From positions 1 to 54,740 of the forward strand of contig NZ_MUKP01000034.1 of NCBI RefSeq assembly GCF_002081715.1: a stretch of DNA of 54,740 nucleotides, in the 5' to 3' direction. The stretch's first letter is position 1; every line of letters begins with the position of its first letter. The notes under the pieces were generated by a model, which saw only the letters and a list, made by a program, of their open reading frames with translations, had not been told where the DNA came from and ran no database searches. Both the position numbers and the translations under genes were made by a program. This document shows positions 43,854 through 52,002 of this stretch, piece by piece. The stretch comes from Nocardia donostiensis. Its GTDB lineage: Bacteria; Actinomycetota; Actinomycetes; Mycobacteriales; Mycobacteriaceae.

Positions 43854-44483
43854 TCAGAATCTCGGGATGCCCAGGGTTGCGAGGAGATCTTCGTGAAGCT
43901 GGAACCAGACGGTGTGGTACGACGAGGTGCTGGTCGCCACGTACTCCAACGCGCCGGAACGCGCTAGAGCGAGCGCATCGGCAAGACGCAGCCCGTACCG
44001 CCCGAACCTGTCCATCGCTGCGGACAGTTGCGCGCAGACGACCTGCGCGCGGTGGTCGAAGTCGCTCAGCCGCTCGAGAACCCGGGCGTCGTATCCGGGG
44101 TCGGTGTGGTCGTTCGCGGTCAGGACTTCGTGGACCGATCGCGTCTGCCATGCTGCGCACAGGTCGAGTAATTCCGGGTTGAGCGCGAGAAATCTGTGAT
44201 ACGCCTCGGTTACGGCGGTTCGGGCTCCTGCGTTCTCCAGTTCGTCGGTGATTCGTTCTGCGTCCAGAGCGCGACCGGTGGCCGTGAGACCCCACCCTCC
44301 GAACTCCCCGGGCGTATGCGTGACATGTCCGCCTGCGCCGAGGCCTATCAGCTCGGATTCCACGACAGACTCCGACAGGCCCGTCGCTTCTGCTACCCGA
44401 GCGACGCTCGCGTGGCCGATGCAGCGAAGGGAATGCAGTACCAGCACGTCAGCACCGGCCGAGCGCGAATCCTGCCACGTCAC
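43854..44483 (-). CDS. Winged-helix transcriptional regulator-like protein
   Basis: GTG 44483 lies behind GGGGGGAGCAGG; the product has 209 residues. DVLVLHSLRCIGHASVARVA, EATGLSESVVESELIGLGAG form a winged helix of MarR/ArsR type with GWGLTATGR as the wing. The remaining 130 residues are helical (AYHRFLALNPELLDLCAAWQ, YGLRLADALALARSGALEY) and resemble no domain I know. GTGA overlap with the gene before and a 2-bp gap to the dikinase-like gene show an operon. Confidence 0.8.
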   Translation of the reverse strand: MTWQDSRSAGADVLVLHSLRCIGHASVARVAEATGLSESVVESELIGLGAGGHVTHTPGEFGGWGLTATGRALDAERITDELENAGARTAVTEAYHRFLALNPELLDLCAAWQTRSVHEVLTANDHTDPGYDARVLERLSDFDHRAQVVCAQLSAAMDRFGRYGLRLADALALARSGALEYVATSTSSYHTVWFQLHEDLLATLGIPRF

Positions 44484-44767
44484 GATCCTGCTCCCCCCAG
44501 CTGTGAATTTGTTGCCGCACGCGCTGTGCCCCTGGCCGCGAATCGTTTCTGCGCTGCTTGCCTCGACACACCAAGGCAGGCACCGATCTCGGCCCAGGGC
44601 ACGTCTGCTTGCCGTGCCTGGTCTACGAAATGGTCGAGCAGACCATCGGCCAGCCGCAGCCAGTGCGCTGCAATGTTCGCCGCTTCCGACAACTGATCCA
44701 GAGTGATACCGGGACGGGCCCGCTCTATCGCGGCGATCACATCGCGCAATGGCATCCGACAATCCAT
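44480..44767 (-). CDS. Small HTH protein, first gene of dikinase operon
   Basis: A 95-residue protein from ATG 44767 (44755 also possible). The centre reads LADGLLDHFVDQARQADVPW, AEIGACLGVSRQAAQKRFAA, the sigma-4-like HTH of small actinobacterial regulators. The start codon lies 3 bp from the first of two palindromes, so autoregulation is likely. It overlaps the next gene by GTGA. Probably sets expression of the whole operon, perhaps also of the divergent monooxygenase. Confidence 0.82.
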   Translation of the reverse strand: MDCRMPLRDVIAAIERARPGITLDQLSEAANIAAHWLRLADGLLDHFVDQARQADVPWAEIGACLGVSRQAAQKRFAARGTARAATNSQLGGAGS

Positions 44768-44769
44768 TC

Positions 44770-44816
44770 GTCAACTTTAGGTTGACTCCCACACCATCGT
44801 CAACTAATAGTTGACG
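44770..44816. promoter_or_regulatory. Two GTCAAC/GTTGAC palindromes between dikinase operon and monooxygenase
   Basis: Site 1 GTCAAC-TTTAG-GTTGAC at 44770-44786; site 2 CGTCAACTAATAGTTGACG at 44798-44816 is a perfect 19-bp palindrome. Arms are identical and centres are 29 bp apart. They fill the promoter space of the divergent genes at 44767 and 44880, so one regulator probably controls both directions. Confidence 0.72.
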
Positions 44817-44879
44817 ATAATGCGGGAGAGTGCAGTGCCTGGCTTTCGCTGATAACGAACCGATCCAGGAGTGGTAGTG

Positions 44880-46085
44880 ATGGCTTTCGAGAACGCGGCG
44901 CCGGGTGCCGCCGAGACAGAGATCAAGCGGGTATTAATCGTGGGTGCCGGTATCGCCGGCCTGGCCGCTGCGCTGCGGATGCATCAGCACGGCTGGAATG
45001 TCGTCGTGGTCGAGCGCGCGCAGTCCCGGCGCAGCAGCGGCTATCTGGTGAACCTGCACGGACCCGGATACGACGCCGCGGAGCGGCTCGGGCTGCTGCC
45101 GACGCTGACTCCGCGTGATATCGGGTTCTTCACCTCGGTCCTGGTTCACGCGGACGGCCGGGAGAAGTTCGCGATTCCGGCTGCTGTCGCGCAAGCCGCT
45201 GTCGGCAATCGGGCGCTGAGCCTGTTTCGCGGGGACCTGGAGTCGGCGCTCTACGACGCGGTGGCCGATCTCGTCGACATCCGGTTCGGTACCACTGTGC
45301 AGGCGGTCACCCAGAGCGCCGGCGAAGTCGCCGTTACCCTCAGCGACGGCACCCGCATGCAGACCGAACTTCTCATCGGCGCCGACGGCGTGCACTCCCG
45401 GATCCGTGAACTCGTATTCGGCCCCGAGGCCGACTATCTGGTGGATCTGGGCCACATGGTGGGAGCGTTCCCGCTCGAACAGGTTCCCGAGCACGTACCC
45501 GAAGGCGCCGGTACGACATTCCTCGGACCCCGGCGCACGGCCGCGGTGATGAACCTGGGGCCGGGCCGGTCCTCGGCGTTCTTCACCTACCGCAGTCCCG
45601 ATCCGGCCACCGAACTGGCTCTGGGCCCCGCACCCGCACTCACCCGAGCCTTCGGAGATCTCGGCCGAGGTGTCGCCGATGCCCTGCGCCAACTCGAGGC
45701 CGACCCCACCTCCTCCTATTTCGACTCGGTCGGCCAAGTCGTCATGGACCACTGGAGCCACGGCCGCGTCGTCCTGCTCGGCGACGCCGCATGGTGCGTG
45801 ACCGTATTCGCCGGCTACGGAGCTGCCCTCGCTCTCGACGGCGCCGACCGGCTCGGCGCCGCGGTAGCAGCGCACAGCGACGATATTTCCACCGCGCTCG
45901 ACTCCTGGGAGACCTCGTTGCGCCCCGAAGTTCGCAAACGACAAGCGCTGGCCCGCAAAGGAATAAGCCGATTCGCCCCACCCTCACGCGCTCACGTCTG
46001 GGCCGGCGAACTCATGCTCCGCGCCATCGGGCTACCCGGAATCCGCAGCCTGGTCCAACGCTCCATCCAACGCGCCAACAATTAG
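44880..46085 (+). CDS. FAD-dependent monooxygenase (PHBH/Tet(X)-like group)
   Basis: ATG 44880 lies behind AGGAG. The 401-residue protein has the FAD motif VLIVGAGIAGLAAALRMHQH, ELLIGADGVHSRIRELVF (DG motif) and RVVLLGDAAWCVTVFAGYGA, the GD motif. In the last, AWCV replaces the usual AxHxxxP, so the loop is unusual. Class A flavoprotein monooxygenases hydroxylate aromatic or polyketide-like compounds, including antibiotics. Divergent from the dikinase operon with shared palindromes; joint induction by a xenobiotic is an inference. Confidence 0.88.
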   Translation: MAFENAAPGAAETEIKRVLIVGAGIAGLAAALRMHQHGWNVVVVERAQSRRSSGYLVNLHGPGYDAAERLGLLPTLTPRDIGFFTSVLVHADGREKFAIPAAVAQAAVGNRALSLFRGDLESALYDAVADLVDIRFGTTVQAVTQSAGEVAVTLSDGTRMQTELLIGADGVHSRIRELVFGPEADYLVDLGHMVGAFPLEQVPEHVPEGAGTTFLGPRRTAAVMNLGPGRSSAFFTYRSPDPATELALGPAPALTRAFGDLGRGVADALRQLEADPTSSYFDSVGQVVMDHWSHGRVVLLGDAAWCVTVFAGYGAALALDGADRLGAAVAAHSDDISTALDSWETSLRPEVRKRQALARKGISRFAPPSRAHVWAGELMLRAIGLPGIRSLVQRSIQRANN

Positions 46086-46193
46086 ACGGGACGCCAACCA
46101 GGCCGACAAATGTCATACGCCCCGCCACCCCCGCTGGCCCGGCTGGTCATAGGCCAGAGCGGGATCGGTTTCGAGGGGTGGCGACTGTGTGAG

Positions 46194-47534
46194 TCAGTCA
46201 TGGGTGTGTTCGGGCAGGGTGATCTCGAGGCGGGCGCCGCCGTAGGGCGAACTCGACAGTCGCGCGCTGCCGCCGGTGTGACGGGCGGCTTCGGCGATGA
46301 TGGCAAGGCCCAGACCGGCACCGCCGTGGGCGCGGCTGCGGTTGTCGTCGCTGCGTTCGAAGCGGCGGAAAAGCCGTTCACGGTCCGCATCCGGGACGCC
46401 GTCGCCGTCGTCGTCGACCCACAGGACAACCTGTTCGTTCTCGCAGCGCAGCGTGAAGTCGATGCGACTGCGGGTGTGGCGGCGTGCATTGTCTGTGGCA
46501 TTGCGGACCACCCTGGCCAGTAGTCCTTCGTCGGCGAGCACCCGGGCCGGTCCCACGGCCGCGATATCGACGGTGACACCGAGTTGGCGCAGCCGGCTCG
46601 CTTCGGCGAGGACTATATCGTCGAGATCGACCTCGCCGCGGTTGTGTCCGGGCCCTTCCCCGAGACGTGCCAGCAGTAACAGATCGTCCACCAGCTCATG
46701 TAATCGGGCGGCCTCGCTGTCGATGACCCCGGCCAGGGAGGCCAGATCGGTCGCCTCGGGATGGTGTAACGCGACCTGCGCGTGCTGGCGGATGGCGGCC
46801 ACGGGCGAGCGCAGTTCGTGGGAGGCGTCGGAGACGAACCGTTGCTGAGCCCGGTGTGAGGACTCGAGCCGGTCGAGCATCCGGTTCATGGTCGCGGCCA
46901 GCCGTGCGACCTCGTCTTTCCCGGCGGGTGGATCAACCCGCCGGGAAAGATCCGCACCGATGGATTCGGCATCGAGCCGTATGCGCTCGACCGGTCGCAG
47001 CGAGCGGCCGACCACCGCCCACATCAGTGCCGCGACAAACGCACTGACGGTGGGCACCGCGGCGGCCAGGAGCAGGGCCGCCGATCGCACCGCGCTGTCG
47101 GCATCCTCGAGCGAGCGTGCGACGACAACGGACTGCACCGCTCCCGACTCCCCTGTGATCGGCGCCGATTGCACGACGTAGCTGTCCCCACCGATGGAGA
47201 AGCGTTCTGCGAACGGTACGGGCAGCGTCGGTCCGCCGGCGGAATCCCCCTCGGCGGTGGCGATCACGCGACCGTCCTGCTGTAGCTGGATGATCACATC
47301 GTCGACTTCCGAGACCGGTAGCAAGACCGGGCCCGCGGCGTTCTCGCGCCGGTGCTGCGCATCCGCGGCGATCTGCGCGGCCTGGATATCGGCGGCGTTC
47401 GACTGTCCTGTGATCAGGGTGTGGCGGAACAACGCCAGAAAACTCACCGCACCGCAGGCCAGAACCGCCAGCACGATGGCCGTGGTCGTCACCGTGATCC
47501 GTACCCGCAGCGACGGCAGGCGCAGGCTAGACAT
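46194..47534 (-). CDS. Sensor histidine kinase
   Basis: A 446-residue membrane kinase. Membrane helices at about 12-34 and 151-175 flank an extracytoplasmic sensor of about 115 residues; HAMP follows (RSLRPVERIRLDAESI). The dimerisation box is FVSDASHELRSPVAAIRQHA with phospho-His239. ATP-binding boxes are RVVRNATDNARRHT (N), VDDDGDGVPDADRERLF (G1) and GAGLGLAIIAEAARHTGG (G2). It overlaps the response-regulator gene by 8 bp, the usual cognate arrangement. Signal unknown. Confidence 0.93.
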   Translation of the reverse strand: MSSLRLPSLRVRITVTTTAIVLAVLACGAVSFLALFRHTLITGQSNAADIQAAQIAADAQHRRENAAGPVLLPVSEVDDVIIQLQQDGRVIATAEGDSAGGPTLPVPFAERFSIGGDSYVVQSAPITGESGAVQSVVVARSLEDADSAVRSAALLLAAAVPTVSAFVAALMWAVVGRSLRPVERIRLDAESIGADLSRRVDPPAGKDEVARLAATMNRMLDRLESSHRAQQRFVSDASHELRSPVAAIRQHAQVALHHPEATDLASLAGVIDSEAARLHELVDDLLLLARLGEGPGHNRGEVDLDDIVLAEASRLRQLGVTVDIAAVGPARVLADEGLLARVVRNATDNARRHTRSRIDFTLRCENEQVVLWVDDDGDGVPDADRERLFRRFERSDDNRSRAHGGAGLGLAIIAEAARHTGGSARLSSSPYGGARLEITLPEHTHD

Positions 47535-48201
47535 CGGGCATCAACCGATAACCCGCGCCGCGGATCGTCCGGATGGTATCGAGAGCGAACGGTTTGTCGA
47601 TCTTGGCTCGCAGGTGCGCGATATAGACCTCGACGATATTGGAGTCACCATCGAATTCGCCGTGCCAGACTCCGGCCAGAATATCGCTCTTAGAGCGGAT
47701 CACGCCCGGTTCGCGGGCGAAGAACGCCAGTATCGCGAATTCCCGGGCGGTCAATCGCACCGGAGTGTCACCGCGCCGGACCTCGCGGGTGGCCGGGTCG
47801 AGACAGAGACTGCCCACCCGCAGTGAGGTCGGGCGTTCCGGGCGGCCGCGGCGGATCAACGCGCGTAGCCGGGCGACGAGCACCGGGAAATCGACGGGCT
47901 TGATCACATAGTCGTCGGCGCCGGTATCGAGGCCTTCGACCTGATCCCATACACCGTCCTTCGCGGTGAGCATGAGGATCGGTGCCCAGTTTCCTTCGTC
48001 CCGCAGGATCCGGCACACCGCGTATCCGCTCATGCCCGGCATCATCACATCCAATATGAGCGCGTCGTAGCGCACCTCACGCGCCCGCCACAGGCCGTCT
48101 GTCGCGGTGTAGGCCAGATCGACGGCGAACCCCTCGGCTTGAAGCCCCCGCCGCAGCCCGTCGGCGAAGCGGCTCTCGTCGTCGACCACCAGTATGCGCA
48201 C
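47527..48201 (-). CDS. OmpR/PhoB-family response regulator
   Basis: From GTG 48201 the protein has 224 residues: receiver domain with Asp7/Asp8 (RILVVDDESR), phospho-acceptor Asp51 (LILDVMMPGMSG), Thr79 and Lys101 (YVIKPVDFP), then the winged helix (VRLTAREFAILAFFAREPGV, VEVYIAHLRAKIDKP, TIRTIRGAGYRLMP). The open frame extends to 49362, but that part is antisense of the TerD genes. No clear ribosome site; possibly leaderless. Cognate kinase follows. Confidence 0.93.
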   Translation of the reverse strand: MRILVVDDESRFADGLRRGLQAEGFAVDLAYTATDGLWRAREVRYDALILDVMMPGMSGYAVCRILRDEGNWAPILMLTAKDGVWDQVEGLDTGADDYVIKPVDFPVLVARLRALIRRGRPERPTSLRVGSLCLDPATREVRRGDTPVRLTAREFAILAFFAREPGVIRSKSDILAGVWHGEFDGDSNIVEVYIAHLRAKIDKPFALDTIRTIRGAGYRLMPDV

Positions 48202-48268
48202 GGCACCCAGTATGTATCGACGCCATGGGTACCGCCTCGACCGTGTTGCTCTCACACCGAGGTCGAAG

Positions 48269-48328
48269 CGGTTCGGCGCGGGTACCGCGATGCCGCGCCG
48301 AACCGTCGTTAATGCTGGCTTAAGCATT
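48269..48328. promoter_or_regulatory. Regulatory region between two-component system and TerD genes
   Basis: A 13-bp perfect inverted repeat (48269-48281 with 48293-48305, arm CGGTTCGGCGCGG, 11-nt loop) is followed by TTAA boxes at 48309 and 48320. The boxes are 11 bp apart, the spacing of OmpR/PhoB-type direct half-sites. The inverted repeat AATGCT-N6-AGCATT (48311-48328) overlaps them. All lie between the divergent regulator (48201) and terD (48379). Confidence 0.5.
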
Positions 48329-48378
48329 CGCCGGGCACCATGACCGCGGCCGTTCACCATGAGAAGGAGTACAACAGG

Positions 48379-48954
48379 ATGGGCGTGACCCTTGCGAAGG
48401 GTGGCAATGTATCGCTGTCGAAACAGGCACCGCATCTGACCGCGGTGGCGGTCGGTCTGGGCTGGGACGTGCGGTCGACCACGGGCGCCGAGTTCGACCT
48501 CGATGCCAGCGCGCTGGCGACCGGGCCGGATCAGAAGGTCCTCTCGGATCGGCATTTCGTGTTCTACAACAACCTGCGTTCGCCCGAGGGCAGTATCGAG
48601 CACACCGGCGACAACCTCACCGGTGAGGGGGACGGTGACGACGAGGTGATCAATGTCGACCTGGTCGCCACTCCGCCCACGATCACCAGCATCTTCTTTC
48701 CCGTCTCGATCCATGACGCGAATGCGCGGCAACAGTCGTTCGGGCAGGTCCGCAATGCGTTCATCCGGGTCGTGGACCGGACGACGGGTACGGAACTGGC
48801 CCGCTATGACCTGACCGAGGATGCCTCGACCGAAACCGCTATGGTCTTCGGGGAGCTCTACCGCCACGGTGCGGAGTGGAAGTTCCGTGCCATCGGCCAA
48901 GGGTATGCGTCCGGACTGGCCGGTATCGCCCGCGACTACGGCGTGAACATCTGA
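48379..48954 (+). CDS. terD: TerD-family tellurium-resistance/stress protein
   Basis: A 191-residue protein with GAAGGAG before ATG 48379. MGVTLAKGGNVSLSKQAPHL, GLGWDVRSTTGAEFDLDASA, EHTGDNLTGEGDGDDEVINV and SGLAGIARDYGVNI are the standard TerD landmarks; the Asp-rich loops bind calcium. TerD proteins are cytosolic and take part in membrane-linked stress responses, tellurite and phage resistance. First of a TerD-TerA-like-RDD set facing a two-component system that may control it. Confidence 0.93.
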   Translation: MGVTLAKGGNVSLSKQAPHLTAVAVGLGWDVRSTTGAEFDLDASALATGPDQKVLSDRHFVFYNNLRSPEGSIEHTGDNLTGEGDGDDEVINVDLVATPPTITSIFFPVSIHDANARQQSFGQVRNAFIRVVDRTTGTELARYDLTEDASTETAMVFGELYRHGAEWKFRAIGQGYASGLAGIARDYGVNI

Positions 48955-48981
48955 CCTCACCTGCGATCGGGAGCACAGCTG

Positions 48982-49662
48982 ATGGCCATCGATTACACCA
49001 AACATCAGGCAACGTCTGCGGCGGGCGACGTGAACCGGGGGGCCGACCCGAACAAACTGACACTCACCAAGAACGAACGCAGCGTCGACCTCACCAAAAG
49101 CGGCGAGCGCCAGGGCGTGATGCGGGTGAACCTGAACTGGACCGATCCGGGGCCGGCCGGGAAGCCGGGTTTCTTCGCGAAACTGCTCGGCGCAAGCGGC
49201 GGTATCGACCTGGACCTCGGCTGCCTCTACGAACTCGCCGACGGCTCCAAGGGCGTCGTCCAGGCACTGGGCAACAGCTATGGCGACCTGAACAAGCCTC
49301 CATTCATCGCCCTGGATCGTGACGACCGCACCGGCGCCGTGACCAGCGGGGAGAATCTGCACATCAACCTCGCCGACCCCAGTGCGTTCCGCCGGATCCT
49401 GGTCTTCGCCATGATCTACGAGGGAGCTCCGAACTGGGCGGCGGTCGACGGTGTCGTCACCATGTACCCCACAGCCGGGCCGCAGATCGAGATCCGCCTG
49501 GATTCCGCAGTCGACGGGGCACGTATCTGCGCGGTCGCGCTGCTGACGAATACGGGCCGCGGCCTGACCGTGGGGCGTGAGGTCGAATACGTCAACGGCG
49601 GCCAGGCCGACCTCGACCGTGCCTACCGGTGGGGTATCCGCTGGGCGCCGGGTCGCAAGTAG
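48982..49662 (+). CDS. TerD-domain protein (TerA-like)
   Basis: A 226-residue protein starting 27 bp after terD. A polar N-terminus of about 30 residues leads to LTLTKNERSVDLTKSGERQG, GIDLDLGCLYELADGSKGVV, GEVLH-type ENLHINLADPSAFRRILVFA and WAAVDGVVTMYPTAGPQIEI, a diverged TerD/TerA beta-sandwich. The acidic calcium sites are partly kept. Likely cotranscribed with terD and acting in the same complex. Confidence 0.9.
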   Translation: MAIDYTKHQATSAAGDVNRGADPNKLTLTKNERSVDLTKSGERQGVMRVNLNWTDPGPAGKPGFFAKLLGASGGIDLDLGCLYELADGSKGVVQALGNSYGDLNKPPFIALDRDDRTGAVTSGENLHINLADPSAFRRILVFAMIYEGAPNWAAVDGVVTMYPTAGPQIEIRLDSAVDGARICAVALLTNTGRGLTVGREVEYVNGGQADLDRAYRWGIRWAPGRK

Positions 49663-49735
49663 CGCGACCGGTCATTCGGCAGGCGGGACCCCGGCCCGCT
49701 CGATCTCGTGTGGTCTCTATCACAAGGAAAAATCA

Positions 49736-50215
49736 ATGAGCACAGAAGGATACGATCCCCGACTCGGAACCCCTGTGGGGGTTATTCCGGCCGGTCTGGG
49801 TAAGCGCGCCGGCGCCCGCTTCATCGACTGGGTGATCGCAGGCATTGTCGGGGCAATCCTGTTCTGGTTACTGAGCAAGTCCACCAGCACCCCCGAATGG
49901 GTTTCCATCCTGCCCGGCGCGGGTTTCGCCTTCCTGTACTTCCTCGGCTTCGAGGTGACCACCGGCGCCACACCCGGCAAGAAACTGCTCGGGCTGCATG
50001 TCGAAGGAGCCGGCGGGGCAACCAAACCCGGTCTCAAGGAATCCGCATTCCGAAACTCCTACATGCTGCTCAATCTCATCCCGTGTATCGGCGGCGTGCT
50101 CTGGTTCTTCGCCGCCCTGGGGATTGCGGTGACCATCGGCTCCAGCCCCAGCAAACAGGGCTGGCACGATCGCTTCGCAGACGGGACTCGGGTCGTCGAA
50201 GACCAGTCAGGGTAG
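49736..50215 (+). CDS. RDD-family membrane protein
   Basis: A 159-residue protein from ATG 49736. LGKRAGARFIDWVIAGIVGA is the RDD motif (R..A..iD) at the start of helix 1. Further helices are FAFLYFLGFEVTTGATPGKK with the conserved TPGK loop, and SYMLLNLIPCIGGVLWFFAA / LGIAVTIGSS; QGWHDRFADGTRVV is the usual tail. RDD proteins are small polytopic membrane proteins, some implicated in ion transport. 73 bp after the TerD-like gene, probably the same transcript. Confidence 0.9.
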   Translation: MSTEGYDPRLGTPVGVIPAGLGKRAGARFIDWVIAGIVGAILFWLLSKSTSTPEWVSILPGAGFAFLYFLGFEVTTGATPGKKLLGLHVEGAGGATKPGLKESAFRNSYMLLNLIPCIGGVLWFFAALGIAVTIGSSPSKQGWHDRFADGTRVVEDQSG

Positions 50216-50346
50216 CACGGCCCGGCCGGTCGAAACCTGATGGGCCGGAACCGAACTTCATAGCCCTGCGATCCGCCGCGATAGGTGCGGGGAGGGAAGC
50301 GGCAGTGCCGCCCACGACCTTGGCCCTCTCGTTCCAGTCGTCGAGT

Positions 50347-50592
50347 TCACCTCGGCCACCGATGACCTTGCCCGGCAGGTAATTGACAGAGGTTCTGCCC
50401 CTCTTCCCTGTGCACGGTGGGCAGCATGACCGAGAGGACCAGCCGGGTGAATGTAGACCAGCCGGCAGTCAACGGCACCTGGGCCACGACGGCCCGCACC
50501 CGCCGGTCGGTGGCAGCCACCACCAGTACATGCGCGCCCGCGTAACTCGTTCCCCAGACGAGAGCGTGCCGTGTTTGCCTGCGGCAACCCAT
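50347..50592 (-). pseudogene. Internal fragment of an alpha/beta hydrolase
   Basis: The minus frame reads ALVWGTSYAGAHVLVVAATD, RRVRAVVAQVPLTAGW. This has the nucleophile elbow G-T-S-Y-A-G, one Gly/Ala change from G.S..G, and the following strand. Both flanking parts, including the catalytic Asp and His, are missing. Frames then shift towards 50258. Confidence 0.6.
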
Positions 50593-50681
50593 TTCCGCGG
50601 CAAGAAAGTTGCCCCGGCCGTATAGGTGCGGTTGGGAGTCTCAGCAGCTGCCGTAGCTACGAGCGCTGGTTTGCTCAGAGT

Positions 50682-51422
50682 TCATCGGAGTCGCCGGTAG
50701 ATGATCGGCTGGGCGGCAATTTCGTTGGCGGAGAAGTTGGCCAGGACGAAGGAACGGAAGGTCGGCCGAAACAGCAGACTGGGCAAGAAGGTGCGCAGAC
50801 TCGGCCAGCTGGCATGGTTGATGAGGCTGTAGTCATCCGGTTCGCCGGTTAGTGGCTGCATCAGGGCCGAGTCCGGCAGAGCCGTTTTCCGCTGGAACCA
50901 GCCGGCGGTGTATTGCCATACGTCGAAGACGGTTTGTCTGTCTCGGCAATAGAAGTAGTTGAACAGGAACCAGCTGTCCGCGTTGTGATCGACATCAGCG
51001 ATCCTGGCGGGGTTGCTTGCGGCGGTGATGTGCACGTGCCGACCGGTGTTCTCCAGTAAGGCTACGAGTTCGAGACGTGCTGGGTCGGTGCGCAGCGCCT
51101 CGAGGTCAGCGACACCCCCGGTGCGGATCAGTACGACGATGTCGTAGCGGGCGGGCCGCACACCGGCTCGGTGCAGCAGCCGGGAGCCTTCGCCGGGCGG
51201 CCGTAGCACAGCGCTGAATGCCGTTGCCTCGGCCACGTCGTCACGACGGGCGAGCCGGCTGCAGAGCGGCCCGATCTGGGCGAGCACCCGGCTGCGCGGA
51301 CGTGCGGGTAGCGGGAACGGGCCTGCCCAGCCACCGATCTCCGCAGCCAGTAGGAGGAACCCGTTATCGGTCGGTGTGAGGAGGCGAGCTTTGACCGCCA
51401 GATGATCGTTGACGATGTCCAT
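50682..51422 (-). CDS. Conserved-looking hypothetical protein
   Basis: A 246-residue protein from ATG 51422. No signal peptide or membrane helix. Recognisable stretches are RYDIVVLIRTGGVADLEALR, DSWFLFNYFYCRDRQTVFDV and WQYTAGWFQRKTALPDS, near-symmetrical halves that could be paired alpha/beta barrels of the dimeric ferredoxin-like type; this is speculation. Codon use is typical. It is followed on the same strand by no gene and preceded, 94 bp away, by the deazaflavin nitroreductase, so the two may be cotranscribed. Confidence 0.7.
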   Translation of the reverse strand: MDIVNDHLAVKARLLTPTDNGFLLLAAEIGGWAGPFPLPARPRSRVLAQIGPLCSRLARRDDVAEATAFSAVLRPPGEGSRLLHRAGVRPARYDIVVLIRTGGVADLEALRTDPARLELVALLENTGRHVHITAASNPARIADVDHNADSWFLFNYFYCRDRQTVFDVWQYTAGWFQRKTALPDSALMQPLTGEPDDYSLINHASWPSLRTFLPSLLFRPTFRSFVLANFSANEIAAQPIIYRRLR

Positions 51423-51516
51423 GATGAACGTCCTTGTCGTGAAATGTGTCGGAACTCGTCGTCGGATCGACCGCTGTCGCGGTGTAGCCGGATTTGTGCC
51501 AGCTTCGCCCGGTCGT

Positions 51517-51918
51517 TCAGTGAACCTTGCCGAGCTCCCGAACCACGTCGACGCGGAGAAAGTCCGGCGCCTTGATCACCTTTCGCAACATGAACCGGAT
51601 GAACGGCGGCATCCCCTGGGCGGACTCGTCGCGGTAGAGGTGTGGCGAGCCGACCTCGTAGCGTCGACGTCGAGTCTCGAGTTCGAATCCGTCGGCGGCG
51701 ACGACGTTTTTCACCCAGTCGGACTCGGTTCCGTAGGTCAACGCGATCACATAACCACCTTCACGATGAAACGCCCACAACGGAGTCCGGAAGGTACGCC
51801 CCGACTTGCGCCCCCGGTGAATGACGACCGCCCACCCCGGCGCCCATGGAGCAACGAATCTGGTGACCTGATTGAGCCCGTAGCGATTGGCACGGGCGAT
51901 CCACCGCGGTGCCGGCAT
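51517..51918 (-). CDS. DDN-family F420-dependent nitroreductase-like protein
   Basis: A 133-residue protein. VVIHRGRKSGRTFRTPLWAF, then YVIALTYGTESDWVKNVVAA and GFELETRRRRYEVGSPHLYR are the deazaflavin-dependent nitroreductase (DDN/Rv3547) signatures; R-K-S-G-R-..-R-T binds F420 phosphates. The N-terminal amphipathic helix may touch the membrane. The family reduces quinones or activates nitro compounds using F420H2. Divergent to a TetR regulator at 52002 with an inverted repeat between. Confidence 0.92.
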   Translation of the reverse strand: MPAPRWIARANRYGLNQVTRFVAPWAPGWAVVIHRGRKSGRTFRTPLWAFHREGGYVIALTYGTESDWVKNVVAADGFELETRRRRYEVGSPHLYRDESAQGMPPFIRFMLRKVIKAPDFLRVDVVRELGKVH

Positions 51919-51986
51919 AAGAAACTCCTCGCTTGTTGAATTCCAGTATGAGCGTATCGGCTCAGCGAAAAGAAAGTCAACGATTG

Positions 51987-52002
51987 TAGAATTTCTGTTC
52001 TA
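51987..52002. promoter_or_regulatory. Inverted repeat overlapping TetR start codon
   Basis: TAGAA-N6-TTCTA ends on the A of the TetR ATG (52002) and lies 69 bp before the divergent nitroreductase start. It would let the TetR protein block its own translation start or a leaderless promoter. Confidence 0.45.

Noticed and set aside
43852..44295. N-terminal extension of the dikinase-like frame
   Set aside because: The extension overlaps the winged-helix gene in another frame and reads as low-complexity Arg/Pro sequence; ATG 43851 matches the family start.
48202..49362. N-terminal extension of the response regulator frame
   Set aside because: It is antisense to both TerD genes; the receiver domain begins at GTG 48201.
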